This document shows positions 21,815 to 35,105 of a DNA stretch of 64,000 nt, one piece after another. The first letter of the stretch is position 1; each line of letters starts with the position of its first letter. Source of the DNA: Apostichopus japonicus (taxonomy: Eukaryota; Echinodermata; Holothuroidea; Aspidochirotida; Stichopodidae); assembly GCF_037975245.1 (NCBI RefSeq), contig NC_092569.1, positions 8,650,001-8,714,000 on the forward strand. The letters run 5' to 3'. The notes beneath the pieces are model-generated. The model was given only the letters and a program-made list of their open reading frames with translations. It did no database searches and had not been told where the DNA came from. The position numbers and the translations under genes are program-made.

Positions 21815-21848
21815 ACGCTAAGGCGAAAAAGTTGTTTCGCCTTAGCGT
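21815..21848. other. perfect 14-bp hairpin beside the (TA)n run
   Basis: ACGCTAAGGCGAAA (21815-21828) and its exact complement TTTCGCCTTAGCGT (21835-21848) flank a six-base loop AAGTTG. The arms are GC-containing in an AT-rich setting. The role is unknown; it may be the tip of a mobile element. Confidence 0.7.
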
Positions 21849-21948
21849 TTTTACTACCATTTCTAGGCATAATTTTACAGTCGCAAATAGTCTTATCTTG
21901 TTCTCCACTGTCTACAACTACCGGTTCTCTAACTACCAATAATAACAA

Positions 21949-22854
21949 TTGAAAGTATACCTTTCACAGACTTGGAAGTATCACCTCGTACTTTATAGGT
22001 GAGTTGCCGCTCCCTTTTGTATTGTTGCCACGCTGCACGGACTGTCTTCCCTGGATAACTTCCCTGTTTATATGTTGCTTTTATTTGATAAAGGCAATAC
22101 ATTGCAAGCTTCCCCTCAACGTTGACAGCATAGCGCATCAGTGAGCAATACCAAAAATTATACCAGCATATTCGTTATTCGCTAGTATGTGGTGTTCGTC
22201 ATGGAAGTTTATACAGATTATATTTATTTCGTTGACCTTGGTGTCAGAATTTCAACTGTCACATAATATTTTTTTTTAATTAATAGCTAATGACTTTTAT
22301 CTTGTTTTGAGCTGATTTGTGTTAGGATGCCAAACTCGGAATACAAATCTTTCTCAGTATACTATTGATTGACTGAAGGTTTCTTCAGGTCAACGTGAAA
22401 ACAACTAGCATGTGAGTTGATTTTCGTTTTATTGGCTTGTGAATATTGTTATCTGTTAAATTGTCAGAGAATAAAAGGAAATCACGTTGTCGTTTTATAA
22501 GCAGATTTTCATTAGCGAACATCTTTTTGAATAAATTTCCTGAGAAAGAAATGTGTTCAATCCAAAAACTTTAAGTTTTATAACTTCGTACATGTCAACT
22601 ATGACAAAACAATTGAATGAAGTCGAAACAAATATTGTATTTTTTTCTTACGAGTACGTAGTCCTGGTGAAAGCAATGCACATAAAACACAACAATACAG
22701 ATGTTAATAATTCTCCACATAATAGGTTCTGGTATTTGAAGCATTGGATATTTCAAGTATTTTAGTGTTTGATTATTCTTGTAGCATCCCTGTGCTGGTT
22801 CAGATGATAACCTACACCCGATTCATCCTATCCATATAATGTCATACTATAAGG
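21949..22854. other. no gene seen
   Basis: AT-rich sequence with no convincing exon or repeat. Confidence 0.4.
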
Positions 22855-22862
22855 TACCGTAA

Positions 22863-22928
<66 letters not shown>

Positions 22929-22970
22929 TTACGGTATATATATATATATATATATATATATTGATGTATA
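22855..22970. repeat. palindromic (CA)n-(TA)n-(TG)n microsatellite
   Basis: TACCGTAAACACAC at 22855 leads into (CA)n and (TA)n and returns through (TG)n to GTGTTTACGGTA ending at 22936, so the whole block is an inverted repeat with unique-sequence arm tips. A further (TA)n run follows to about 22961. Confidence 0.85.
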
Positions 22971-24543
22971 AAAGATGGCTATATGCGCAATCATCTTGCA
23001 AGAAACAAGATGTTTATAAATGTTTTTATTGACCACGAGTGACGTATAGTAGAAGGTAAAACACGGGCATAAGGGAATGAGATGTGCGCTCTATAGCAGA
23101 GCTTGGCAATGATATCGTAGAGAAATGCGATTATTGCTTTCGGATATTTTTATTCGTTTTAATATTCGAGTCGAAGGAGAACCGAGTTTTCATCTGGTAA
23201 CCAGGTATCACCAAAAACATTTGTGCTCGATGTTTGACTATTCATAACTAATGTATCTTTGCACAACTAGTGTAAATTAGTGTACTTAAAGTGGTGTACT
23301 TAAAACCCATACAAATGCCTTAATGAATATACAACAATCTTCAAATTCATATTCATGAAATCAAATGTTACTAAGTTTATAAAATCCATCTTAGAACGAG
23401 ATATTAGTTAAAACACGTTTTGCAATATATGGCGTAAATATTACGGTATACGTGTACGTTACTGAAGAGTTGCTTAGATATACAGTGACTTCCTCTGATT
23501 CTATCACTCACTCTCATATTAGCTGACATTCCCTCGTATGATGTGTGCTATATTTAAAGCAAATTGTACTGCCGAACAGAAAATATTTCAAGATATTGTT
23601 ACAACTGCTGTAAATTTAGAAGTGTTGTAAATTTATATTCACACAATACTAAAAACTAAGACAAAGTTTGCCTGTCCGTGAGTAAGATGGGAAGCTCGCA
23701 TGATAGATGGTTTTAATCGATTCTGTCTATGAAGTGAAGTAAAAAGACAGGTTAGTAACGGGAAGACGTGTAACCACAAAATCAATTCAAGTCAAATCAA
23801 ATGACAGCTTAACTGTAGTATTAAACTTTCAAGAACCTTCAGGTACAGTGTTTTGTTACCATGTTATCTAACATCAATTTAAGATTAAAAGTAAGAGGGT
23901 CTGACGTTTCGATCCTAGCAGGATCTTCTTCAGAGGCTGAATGAAAAATGCAGATTGTCCAAACTTTACCATTCCTTCTTAAGTCACTGGATTTTTTCTA
24001 TTTCTGAGGATGGCACTTTGCAGCAGATTTTTACTATATATCTTTTATTTTCGCTCTTGGTGGACGTGAACGATGAATCCATTACAAGTTAAACGTTTCC
24101 AATTTGCTAGTACAGAAGGACTATTCATCTGTTTATATTTGTGTTACTTGATAACAATACTGTTGTACCCTGGAAATGGTAACATGGAACATTGGATGAA
24201 ATGGATATGGTTATCACAGGACAGATGTTGGTTAAAATACTTCTACTTCCTAATTCCCTAATAACAGGGAAAAGAAATCCCAACTAACATATTGACCTAA
24301 TACTTTAAAGTTATCTTTAGGTTTACCTTCCGATTGGGAGATATCCTAGTTTAAAAGTTGTGTCTGGGAGCAGTCATTATTTAAATATGTGATGTCATAT
24401 TGCCTATGAGATGTAAAACGTTTGACATTCTCTTTGTATTTATTATTCATATTGTCAAGGTAAAATGTTAACAGTATTAATTTCAGCAACCCATGCTATA
24501 AGTAACTCATGTAAACATCTTCAATATTTTACACTAAGACTCG
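22971..24543. other. no gene seen; one structured motif at 23897-23935
   Basis: AT-rich sequence. The only feature supported is the hairpin-containing motif listed separately. Short open frames lack recognisable homology. Confidence 0.4.
23897..23935 (-). other. structured motif with hammerhead-like core residues
   Basis: On the minus strand CTGAAGA (23933-23927), a 5-bp hairpin GATCC-TGCTA-GGATC (23925-23911) and GAAAC (23910-23906) follow in the order CUGANGA, stem II, GAAA seen in hammerhead ribozymes, then GTCAGACC. Stem III and a matching stem I are not evident. Such cores are known in Penelope-like retroelements, so this could be a decayed remnant of one. Catalytic activity is not claimed. 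Confidence 0.3.
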
Positions 24544-24854
24544 ACAGTGTTAAACTTTACTTCCATTACAGAAAATAAAACTTGTAAAAAGTAAAGAAAA
24601 AAATTACAAATTGAAGTAGATCTAGTTAGATATTAAGACTTCCTCTAGTCATCAGCTTTGCGTGTTTAATGTAAATATTAAATGTGTGTTAAAAAGTTAA
24701 AAAGTAAAAGTTTAACAGTGTTAAACTTTACTTCCATTACAGAAAATAAAACTTGTAAAAAGTAAAGAAAAAAATTACAAATTGAAGTAGATCTAGTTAG
24801 ATATTAAGACTTCCTCTAGTCATCAGCTTTGCGTGTTTAATGTAAATATTAAAT
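24544..24854. repeat. tandem duplication, two ~140-bp identical copies 171 bp apart
   Basis: The block from ACAGTGTTAAACTTTACTTC to GTAAATATTAAAT occurs at 24544-24683 and again at 24715-24854 with no difference that I can see. A 31-bp spacer of AAAAGTTAAAAAG type separates them. Confidence 0.85.
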
Positions 24855-25368
24855 ATCCCCTAACTGGAATAAGGCATATTTTTTTTATAGGTTTTCGGGT
24901 ACGTTGACCATCCTTGCTTGTTATGTCACTTACAACAATAATGCATGTTATATTTTTGTCTCCTTTAACATCGTGAAATAGCAGCAATTTCGATTCTTTT
25001 TGTCGAAATGTTTATGTTCTCCATTGATTTAAACGATTAAAGTATAATTCTAACAATTACACGTTACTTATATACTCAAAATTAGAAGCTCATCGCTGGT
25101 TTACCCTTAGCGAGCATAGGGTGATGACTGCGGAGAATTTGGACGAAACATTGCTATGTTAAGCGTTATTGTTACACGACCATTATTCACCACGTAGTTT
25201 CTATATCCTTTGGTTTTATAAGAATTCAATTTACATTACCAGGGTTTAACGTAATCTAATCTTACAAATCTACACTGTTTTACTTATCTTCTATCTCATC
25301 GACAATATAAAAACAGTTTAGCAGTGCGTCGAACTTGCCCCACTTTCCGAGAAAACGCATACAATTTC

Positions 25369-25510
25369 GATTCTATAGTTTCTGTGAAGGTTTCGATGGT
25401 ATTTATATGGTTGATCCCGTCTCGAATCAAGATCAGTTTTCCGTTTCTATATAGTCTTTGTGAAGGTTTCAATGGTATTTAGATGATTGATCCCGTCTCG
25501 AATCAAGATT
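25369..25510. repeat. two diverged ~70-bp direct repeats, period 76
   Basis: TGTGAAGGTTTCGATGGTAT to TTGATCCCGTCTCGAATCAA occurs twice (from about 25383 and 25459) with a few substitutions. Confidence 0.75.
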
Positions 25511-26118
25511 TGATTTTAATCTAAAACAATTACTAGAAGTCTAGAACTTATGTATCTTAATAAATCCGTATTGCACAATGAAATGAGTTTTTCTTCATAG
25601 CGCCCCTTTGCTAAGTTAAGTGACGTAGACTCAGGAGAATCCTATACACGGGGTTTCGTCGACTATTCTTGAAAAGGAAAAGCTCAAATCAAAGAATTTG
25701 CATTTAGATGACGTCATCATTACGTCATATAAATATACTTTAAGGGAGGACAATTATTGAATACCAAAGCAAACTTCGGGCCTACATTCGTGTCTGGCAT
25801 CAAAGAATGAAATTAACATAACTACGTACTTTTATTACAGTCTTTTCAGTAACTGTTGAGATTTCCATTTTAATTTTTAATATTTCCTATCAGCAATGCT
25901 AAGAGGGAGTTATACCAAACCATGAATGCATTTATGAGAAATATGCTGAAAGCAACCAACTTTACCTTGCTGTATACTTAAGTTTCCTCCCAATGTTTCA
26001 TATCAGTGAAAGAATCTGACATTGACATTACTGTAGCGCATGACTTATACATTAACTATTCATGCGTTAATTTAACGCTAAACAAGCAACAGATTACGAA
26101 ATAGTAATGCCAGATATA
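25511..26118. other. no gene seen
   Basis: AT-rich sequence with nothing I can assign. Confidence 0.4.
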
Positions 26119-26129
26119 TTAAAATATTC

Positions 26130-26223
<94 letters not shown>

Positions 26224-26234
26224 GAATATTTTAA
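26119..26234. repeat. long (AT)n palindrome with unique arm tips
   Basis: TTAAAATATTCTTC (26119-26132) and its exact complement GAAGAATATTTTAA (26221-26234) enclose about 88 bp of pure AT dinucleotide. The whole is a perfect cruciform-capable palindrome. Confidence 0.85.
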
Positions 26235-29200
26235 CGTTTTATTTCAAATCAAATAACACACTACGTATGTACACATAGAAGCTTGAATACAAGAAGCCAG
26301 TAACTAGTTTTGGAGTAAATTTAGGTACTTGACTGTAATCTTCTTTCTCTTTCACGACCCCCATTATTTGTTGTTATTTATTATCCTAGAAAGTGAGCCC
26401 GCCGCACCCACCCCACGCCAAAAACCAACAAAAAACAAAGCATTGCAAAGGTCTTTCTTCAAACGTTTGAAAACCTTATAGTTAGTACAAAACACAAGGT
26501 TATTGACACCACAGTTTCCCAATAAATATGTTCTGCTTACCTTATACTAGTCATACATTATTACTGCCAAATGCAAAACATGAGCAAATGTGCGGGCGTA
26601 ATATGTTGAACTTGGCTTCTACCCACTGAGATTGAAAACGATTTTGTATGTGTCTGCAGCTTGTGTTAACGACTCAATGTGTAACACAAGTACGTTGTAT
26701 GATTGAAGAAGCCAATTAACCAATCTGATATATGTTCTATTATGTCCTTAGGCCTAGAATCACAACTTAGTCGCGTAAAATGAAGCTAAATTTAACCTAA
26801 TTAACATGTAAGAACTGAATCAACGTTGTTATTGTCGTCAAGAGATTTAAGTAAATAACCGAGGGATCCTCTTAGGAAAGAAGGCACTTTACAAGGTTAC
26901 AAGGAGAAAGTTTACATTGTAGTCGAAGATTTTAGGTGTAATAATGAAAGGGAAACCGGATGCTGTAAACACTCTTTTTCCTTTTTTTATTCATATGCAA
27001 GAAACTCAAATGATTCATAACTATTACCACAGTTAATTTGTTTTCTGAAATGATATTAATATTTATCTAATAATAACGGCAAATTCACGAGGATGTCAAT
27101 GATTCTATTATAATTTTACTGACATATTGCATTCTGATACAGGAAATTTAAATTACACTTTAATTACATGCTGGTATTATGTTACTTCCATTTTTCACGT
27201 CTGTTATCTCGGTTGAAATATGAAATTTTATTAATAAACTTCCATCCCACGAGCACATGGGTTATATTATTTCTCTTATTTGCTACACGGTTGGGACGAG
27301 ACATCCAGAAACTGCTTTTGACAACCAGACAAAGTTATTGATAAACATGTGTTATCAACAGAGCGTTTCAAAAGGTTTGCTAGAGACTCTAGTCATATAT
27401 TTGACTGTCCGATGGAGAGAGGCAAGCAATGTTTAAGCGATATCGGTATCACTACCCGACAGTGATGATTCTCTTTGCTCCATTATTGATATAAAACATT
27501 GTAAGTTGTCTGATATTATTGGCAGAGTATTAGACAAGTCTGCAAGTAATTTCCACAACTTTGGTTGGTCTGGTTAACCATAACGGATCCAAGGCCTAGA
27601 AGGCTTCGAATATGGAAATGACAATAGCTATATAATCGCTGAAAGGTTAGCTAGCAATCTAGCAAAATTATGCTACATATTAATTAACTAGTTACCAGTA
27701 ATTGTTACATTAAGTGGTGATTCTATTGTCTTTAAATTCTAATGGCTAATTTCCAAAGCTTGTTGTACTCTCTGAAAACTATTGTTTATAAATAAACATT
27801 TATTAATAACCATATGATGCTATGTAATCTGATTACTTGCAATAGCTATAATAACTTAATGGTTCTAACAATCTAGCAATTGTGTTGTCTATAGATTAAC
27901 TTGTTCTCAGTCGTTGTAGCAGTAAGTTGTAAGTTTATTATCTTTAAATTCGAATGATTAATTTACAGTGCTTATTGTACCACCAAATAATTTTATACTG
28001 TCTATTATATTATATTATATTATATTATTTTATATATATATATATTTTTGTACACAGAAAACATAAGTTAATGATTATTATGCTTGTTTAATAATATATA
28101 CGATAAATTGCAATGATTTTTTACAATTAACTACAATTACCAAATTATTTGCTGTGAGATCAGATAAGTAGTTAGTGTACAAATTAACATTATAATGAAT
28201 TGTTGTACAATCGAAAACTTCTTTGTCGATAAATGCCATAAATTATAAAACTTCTTCTGTTATTTGACAGAATACTAGCAAATATAATACCCTGAAACAG
28301 GTGGAAGTCAAACTGGCCTACGAGATATATTTCTCGGCGAATTACTACATCTGACAGATCCTTCACACGTGCTCGATCTCATACTAAAGCAATAAGACGT
28401 ATTCCACAAGATGTAGAATTTATTGTAATTTGAACTGATAGATTTTGAAATTTGAAGATAACAAGTTAGAAAGTTGGATTCCATGCTTGTAAGTTTGTCT
28501 ACGTGAGTTCCTGCATGATTCTTCAATTTGAGCCGAATGTTCGATTGGATCTCCTCCGGTAATTTATATTGAACTGAACTGCCGTAGTGTTGGCTTATAA
28601 CCACGTCAAATCCAACGTATTGCTTTAGTAGCTGAACTTATATTGAAGGATTTAATGTAAAACATCCCACAGAGTCGTACCAGAAAGATAAATTATATAT
28701 TTAATATTAAATATTTAATTTCAAATCAAAACATACATTATATGTACGTATGTTTCTCGGATCATATCACAAAGAACTACTACAATGAAGGACGGATTGA
28801 CAATGACAATATGGGCAAAACAGCAGTGAAAATTGAATAAACCTATAAACGCGACACAAAGTTAAATACAGTATAAGCTTCTACCGTGCTACAACTATAG
28901 GGACAGCGGAAGAGAGGGGACCAAGGTCACGTGCCCTAAAATACAATTTGCGATAGATTAGAATTGACCCTTCTGGTTATAAATAGTACCATTTCATTTA
29001 ATTTGGTATAGTTTACTCGAGGACCTTTCGAATACCAGAACCATGTGTCACTCCCTCCCAACTTGAACCTATTACATTGAACTATCGTCCAACCGTATAT
29101 TTATCGTCACAGACACAGTTTGCCAACCTTCACAATCGGTACTTATTTATCAAGGAATTTGCCGGCAACATTTGTCTGGATTTATTGTAACACATGAAAG

Positions 29201-32200
29201 ACAACATAAGCGTTACTTATGAAGTAATCAGTGATTTCGTTCAATTCTTGATGTTCGTGGAGCAGGCAAGTTTTGCATATTAGTGTTAATGGACTAAGTA
29301 TATCAGAAATCGTCAAAATTCTCCTTTTCGGTATTTATTTAACTTTCCCTGATTAATACAGCTAATGAGTTGCACTGTGGTATTGGTTTAATGTATTCAA
29401 GAAGTACCAAATATCTACCAAAATCAACGATAAAAAGCTAACGTTTAAATTGAAATTAATATCGGAACTTTGCAATTCCCACCTTAGGGAAATTTAGACA
29501 ATTCAAATATTTTTTAATCGAAGATAGAAACGTCCTATCAGAAATCCTCTCTTACATTTCAACAAACAAGTCATTAATTTGAAGTATTTCTTCATCACAT
29601 GTAGCGCAGAATAAAAACATCAAATCTGAGAGAATAGAAAGCTTGAAAAATCTTAAATGCAAAATGTTAAATATTCAATGATTTTTACAAAAACGCAAAG
29701 GGAATAATAATAATATATAGCAAAGGCACAAATCAAATATTTTCTCCATTTTAGGTGTTGAATTAATCAAAGCATGGATAATCAATAACACAAACTTCAG
29801 ATGTGGGCGTGAGAGCATCCATAAATACCATCCTGAAATGCTAAATATGTAAGAAGCTCAAACTGATAGTTGTTATCGGAATTGATAGGATCTGTTCTGC
29901 AATGGAATTTTTTGAACGCCAAACGTCCGCACGCATGTTTACATGATAACTCCAATGTATATCACACGTATATGTCTAAAACATGCGCATATCCTCCAGG
30001 ACATTATCATGTGTTTTGCTCAAATGTAGTAGTGTTATTAAACGCGTTCTGTTGTGGTCTTTATTTCATCGCCGACTAATCTCGTACCCATAAAGTGATG
30101 GGGTATTGGGACAGGGGTGGAGACGGTGCGACAAGAATGGAGGGATGCCCTTCTTATTATTAGCCACGTTAAAGCCAAGTCCAATATAACTGTAATGCTT
30201 AAGTTATGTTTGATGACAAAGTAAATTATTCCAAGAATTTTCTGCATGTTTTTGCAAACATATAAAATCTAATAGTTATTTTTGTACTTTATGCTGTCTT
30301 CACGCATCAAATGCAGTTTTTGTCCTTTTCTTGAAACCAGAAATCATTTATAGGTCAATGACTGTTTATTATGTAGGCCAAGATTTCAAGCAAGTCATTA
30401 TAAAATGCAGTTTTCCAAATACACACTCTTGTAGGAGAATTTAATGACACGCTTGTTCCATCAAGCATATAAGCTATCGGATATTTTCTTCACTTAAAGT
30501 TACAGCTCGTCGAATTTACCCAAAGCGCGACGCCAGCCATGACTGATATAGTACGATAATTGTGACTTTACCTAATAGGACCACACCTCTCAACTTTACG
30601 TAATATATGACCACACCTCTCAACTTTACGTAATATATGACCACGCCTCTCAAATGGCATGAATGTATTAATTTGTTTCACAACGTCTGTCTTGAAATGA
30701 ATGTAAAGGTTAACCCGATTGACGGAAAGTTAAACATACATAGTTGCCATAAAGTATCAGTTTGATAAACTAACTTATTAAATCTTTGTTTGTTATTATA
30801 TCTGGGCAAATAACTTAATGCAACGTGTTCTTAATTTTTCTTAAAATAGAAAAACACAGAGACAGATTGACTAGATATAAGAGCTAAACGGTAACGCGAA
30901 GTTAAGATCAATGTTAACATCTCTATATAGCTAGGAATGATATGTGAATCATTGGACTGATGAAGATGTGAAATCAACCGTCAAGAGAATAACATCTAGA
31001 GTATGTTCGGGATTAAGATAACAAATGTGTTCAACAAAAGAAAGGATCATAAGTCCCTTGCGTGATAACATTAATGAGTAAAAGCCCTTTCATGCCTCAC
31101 CATATAAAACCATCTACGGGTACTGTGTTAGGTATGAGGCGGTGTATGTCGAGGGCTATACACGATTCTATTAAGAAAAACCGTTTACCTCTTTACCGCA
31201 ATACATAAAGATTAGTGAGGTTTACTTTAGGATAAAGTGTCTGAGGGCACATTCGGTGGTTGACACAATTTTACCTCAATATATCAAATGATTTAGTAGG
31301 GGTCTATTTTGGGATAAATACCGCAAATTTCATGATGGGTGCTAACATCAATGTAACTTTTCTTCCCCCAGATCACTGTTTTGCATATAATTTCACATGT
31401 AGTACACCACGCTATCTATCGAAGATGATTGCTAAAACCAACAGCCAATATAATGTAGCATCACGTACGACATCTATCATCACACGATCGGTGGATTATT
31501 CTGCTATTATATTCTCCTGCAGTTAAGATGAGTCGTTAATGCTAAGCAACGGTATCATATGATAAGTATGAGTTCTATTTATTAGGATAGCAGGGGAAGC
31601 TTTTTACATGAGACCAACTTGTTGCGATCCAACTGCGGCAGTCCTTTCTTTCAAAATGTTCGTTGTTTTCAGAATTGTATTCTGACGGTCCGAAGAATCT
31701 GATCAATTCACTATATACAGTGTGATATCCCGAATTTAACAAAACTTTTCAAACTAAAGAGAAACGTTGTCAACTTTAAATTAAACAGAAAGTAAACAAA
31801 ATGATTTTCACCAAACAAATGAGAAGAAATTCAACTTTCAAGCTGCAAACAATGAACTATATAAAAAATGACCAATCCCAATGGAGAGACGGTGTTTCAT
31901 AATAGTCCAGTGTCGAATTTATGAGGACGAGTTAACTGAAAGGAAGGCCTCTATTGCTGATACTAACCGAGTAAAAACCACCTTGCGTCCAATCTTTATT
32001 TGATAAAACTCTAATAAGGATCTGAAATTTGATGAGTGGTACTATGACCAATATTTTCGTGCGCATGCTCCGTGTTTTGATAAGAAATAAAAGTGGCTGA
32101 CCTGCTTGGAGATTATCAAACGAATTTGACAGTCTTCCTTAAACCGCAAACAAATCGAAATTCATCCAATGCTGCTTATGGCTATTGAAATTAGTTTTAA

Positions 32201-33235
32201 GTGGTCTGTCTGGGTAATAGCCGTTGATTAGAGAATGTATCCTTACATTTGCGAATACATCTCATGGTCAACTGAATCCTGCTCCTGATCAAATTTGGCT
32301 GAAAAGACCAAGAATTAAGAGCACGCAATTAGGAGGAATCTGGGGAATCAGAGTTTGCAGAATTTACCTGGGGAATTTAAAATGGCAATTCGTAACAAGT
32401 GAAAGCCTTCAAGAAAATAATGTTATTGTTTTTGACAGGAGAGAGAAACAGCGTATTTTTCAGTAGTGACAATAATAAAGAATACATCAAGCGGCTATCA
32501 TATTATAATCCGACATTGTGACAAAAGGAGAATCAACGGTTTCATCTTTTTTTGCGATAAAGATTTAATATTTTACAATAACCATCTAATGTTACTGCCA
32601 TCATGTCACAAGAAAAAAAAAATATATATTTTGTTATTTTTCTGAAAATCTCAGAACAACAAGTTGCCCGCCAAGTCACATGCATGGAACATGCTATATT
32701 CTCCCACAATCATCTAATTGTGGTGTTAATTACGAATAATTTATCAAATTGTATATTACACGTCAACGAACCCCATCGTTCAAAGCGAAACCACAATTTA
32801 TATCTGATAGAGTTCTACTTTTCAACAACAGGTCACAAATAAAAATAAGAAAATAAGTAATTTTTCGAGCTTATCTTACTATATTAAGTCCCCGGAAAGT
32901 CAACTTCATTAAAGAACTTTTATTGAAACTATTGAACGTTGATTCCGTCTGGAATATCGTTCCAGGCCATCGTTTGCAGAAATATAACTAACTTTGGCTC
33001 TCGCACATTAAAGTCAATAAATCCGTCATAGATTCCTGAAATTTATTGCAAAAATGGAATAAATTAATCCCTATTACGTAGATTTTTCCTCTGAACTAAC
33101 CAAAACAACCTCTAGAGAAGCAATGCTAAATTGCATCAGATATCTAGTTCCCAGATATGTTTATGATTTTATGAACTGTCCTGGATTAGAGCCGTAAACC
33201 ACAAATTGCAATTCTTCAGTCGCGGCATCAGAAAT
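26235..33235. other. 7 kb without a recognisable gene
   Basis: AT-rich sequence. It holds a (TATAT)n patch near 28000-28045, three 30-bp repeats at 30579-30657, and several open frames of 70-100 codons (for example 28308-28604 minus and 31260-31526 plus). None shows a domain, splice context or family resemblance that I can defend. Confidence 0.4.
30579..30657. repeat. three tandem 30-bp repeats
   Basis: Units start ACCACACCTCTCAACTTTAC and continue GTAATATATG; the first and last are slightly diverged. Confidence 0.75.
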
Positions 33236-33500
33236 TCAGAGTGGTGGAGGGCCATGCGTGGAGGAGGGGGCAAGCGAACAGTTTAGGGCAGACATTTTGG
33301 AAGTTAAAATACGCGCCTGTATAAAGTGCACATCACGAGTAAATTTAAGGGGCAGTAAACTGAAGGAGTGTGCGCATAGCACATACTGCGAGCGCCGTTG
33401 CGCAAAGGCTAATTCGGGTGGAGTCAGGGGCCGCATTAGGGCCCCTGATGGGGTCCAAGGGCGAAGCACCGAAGGGGATCCACGGAGTGGACACACATCT
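33236..33500. repeat. GC-rich island, probable transposon remnant
   Basis: A roughly 260-bp block of clearly higher GC content than its surroundings, with GTCAGGGGCCGCATTAGGGC and GGGGTCCAAGGGCGAAGC style sequence, open on both strands without recognisable protein. The GC contrast and repeated GGGGC/GCCCC tracts resemble the interior of the hAT-like elements in this window, but no termini were found. Confidence 0.35.
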
Positions 33501-33842
33501 AGAAATTTTTATGTTTGCTTCTGTTTTATCCCTGATTTGATATGTCAGTCATAAACATATTTTAACAGTCACATCTGACAAGTGATGCATTAAGAAAGAC
33601 TTATCTATTTAACATCCGGGTGTAACTTAGGGCCTTCATCATGATTAATAAAACTGAAAATTAAAACAAAACGGAAACATTCTTAAATTTAGCACACATG
33701 AATACAATCATCTTGTTATACAAATGTCTACAACATGCACACATATGGTATCATAAGTACATTTAATTATAAAGCAGTTGGATACATTCGTTGGGCACAT
33801 TCACTTTATCGGAAACATAACACTTTTAAAATAAAGATACTT

Positions 33843-34110
33843 CAGGGGCGTGGCCTGGGTAGAATCCCTAGAGGTGGGGGGGGGGGGGGGGTGAGGAACG
33901 TCGAATAACATTATGTATCGTTCAACAGCAGACAGTGATCCTTGATGTGCGTATATATATACCAGGGCTTTTTTTAAATAATTTGTCGACACTAAGCGGA
34001 GTGCAACTCGATCGGTTGGCTCGTAGCGTTGTAAGAAAAAATCGCCCCAAAATGCCTCCCAGATTGCCGGGAATGGCACTTCCCAAGCCTTCCCGGACCT
34101 AATGGGGGAG
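33843..34110 (+). mobile_element. hAT-like element fragment
   Basis: Begins CAGGGGCGTGGCCTGG with a poly-G run, then carries a diverged copy of the shared core at about 33986-34045 and the CCGGGAATGGCACTTCC box near 34068. No right terminus or matching target duplication was found, so it is truncated or decayed. Confidence 0.55.
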
Positions 34111-34614
34111 GGGGGCGAGGGTGTGGGGCAAATGATCTGAGTGGGTGGGCCGTGTATGGGATCGTACCTGAAGATTCTAAGTTAAAACATTGGGGCACTA
34201 ATATAAGGGCTTACAGTGAAACTGATAGGCCTACATACAACATATAGACGTAATAAATATATTTATGAACCATAGTTTCACAGTAGACTCTTATATTGTT
34301 CACGCAGGTTAAATCTTAGGAGCTCTCTACTTTTATTGTTTTTCTTACAAAACTCGTGAAAACCAAAACAAACGCACGGTCCTCACATTGGCGATCGTGC
34401 ATATACATTAAACTAAACCTTGCAAGTGTTCTTTTTGAACCCCATTCCTGCAATACGTGCGTAGAATATTGCGGTTACACATGAAATCAGCAGATGAGAA
34501 ACATTAATAACTACTAACCTCATAGGACAATGTTTGAGCTCTCATTATGAGGTTCACGAGTAATAAAAAGCCTGCTCTCTTGAGCTCTTACATTTTACCG
34601 ACTATGTTGATTAA

Positions 34615-35105
34615 CGCGTATGAAAATAATCACTTTGTATCAAGTACTTTTCTCGATCTTTGATAGGCGTTTGACACCAACCAGCATCAAATATTCTGAG
34701 ATAAATTATATAACACAACGGTGTTCGTGGAGTTGCTCTTAATTGGTTTAATAACTATTTATCAGACAGATTACAGTTTGTTTATAATATCATTTCTGTT
34801 TCCAAACATATCGAATGTGATGTTCCACAAGGCTCTATTCTTGGCCCACTCTTATTATGTATGTCTATGAAATACAGGGCTAGCAACAAACTGCATGTGA
34901 TTTTATATGCGGATGATATGAACCTTCTTCTATCCTGACCTTGACGTCGCTTCTCTCGTAGAGACTGTTCTGACATAATTTGTTAAAATTCACAATTGTT
35001 TTTGTGTAAATAAGCTTTCACTAAATGTTAAGAAAACAACGTCAGGGCGCTTCATATCTCATAATAAGCTAGTTTGCCCAAGTATTCAAAGTATCGACCT
35101 CTGTA
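34615..35105 (+). pseudogene. non-LTR retrotransposon reverse transcriptase remnant
   Basis: Conceptual translation of the plus strand, with several stops and at least one frameshift, gives reverse transcriptase landmarks in order: STFLDL and AFDT-like near 34645-34680, ALNWFNNYLSDRLQFV near 34735-34782, ECDVPQGSILGPLLL near 34812-34860, the catalytic YADD box at 34906-34917, and NKLSLNVKKT near 35010-35040. The spacer between the PQGSILGP block and YADD is shorter than usual, indicating a deletion. It is dead; the family is CR1/Jockey-like by general resemblance only. Confidence 0.8.

Noticed and set aside
25080-25165. Hammerhead ribozyme candidate (TGATGA ... GAAAC)
   Set aside because: The core begins GTGATGA rather than CTGATGA and no stem II can be formed.
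28308-28604. Minus-strand 98-codon frame as a gene
   Set aside because: Ordinary composition but no recognisable domain, no splice context and no neighbours; left unannotated as CDS.
30955-30985. CTGATGA followed by GAAAT
   Set aside because: No stem II sequence between the two boxes; chance match.
34782-34976. Minus-strand 64-codon frame
   Set aside because: Antisense shadow of the reverse transcriptase remnant on the plus strand.
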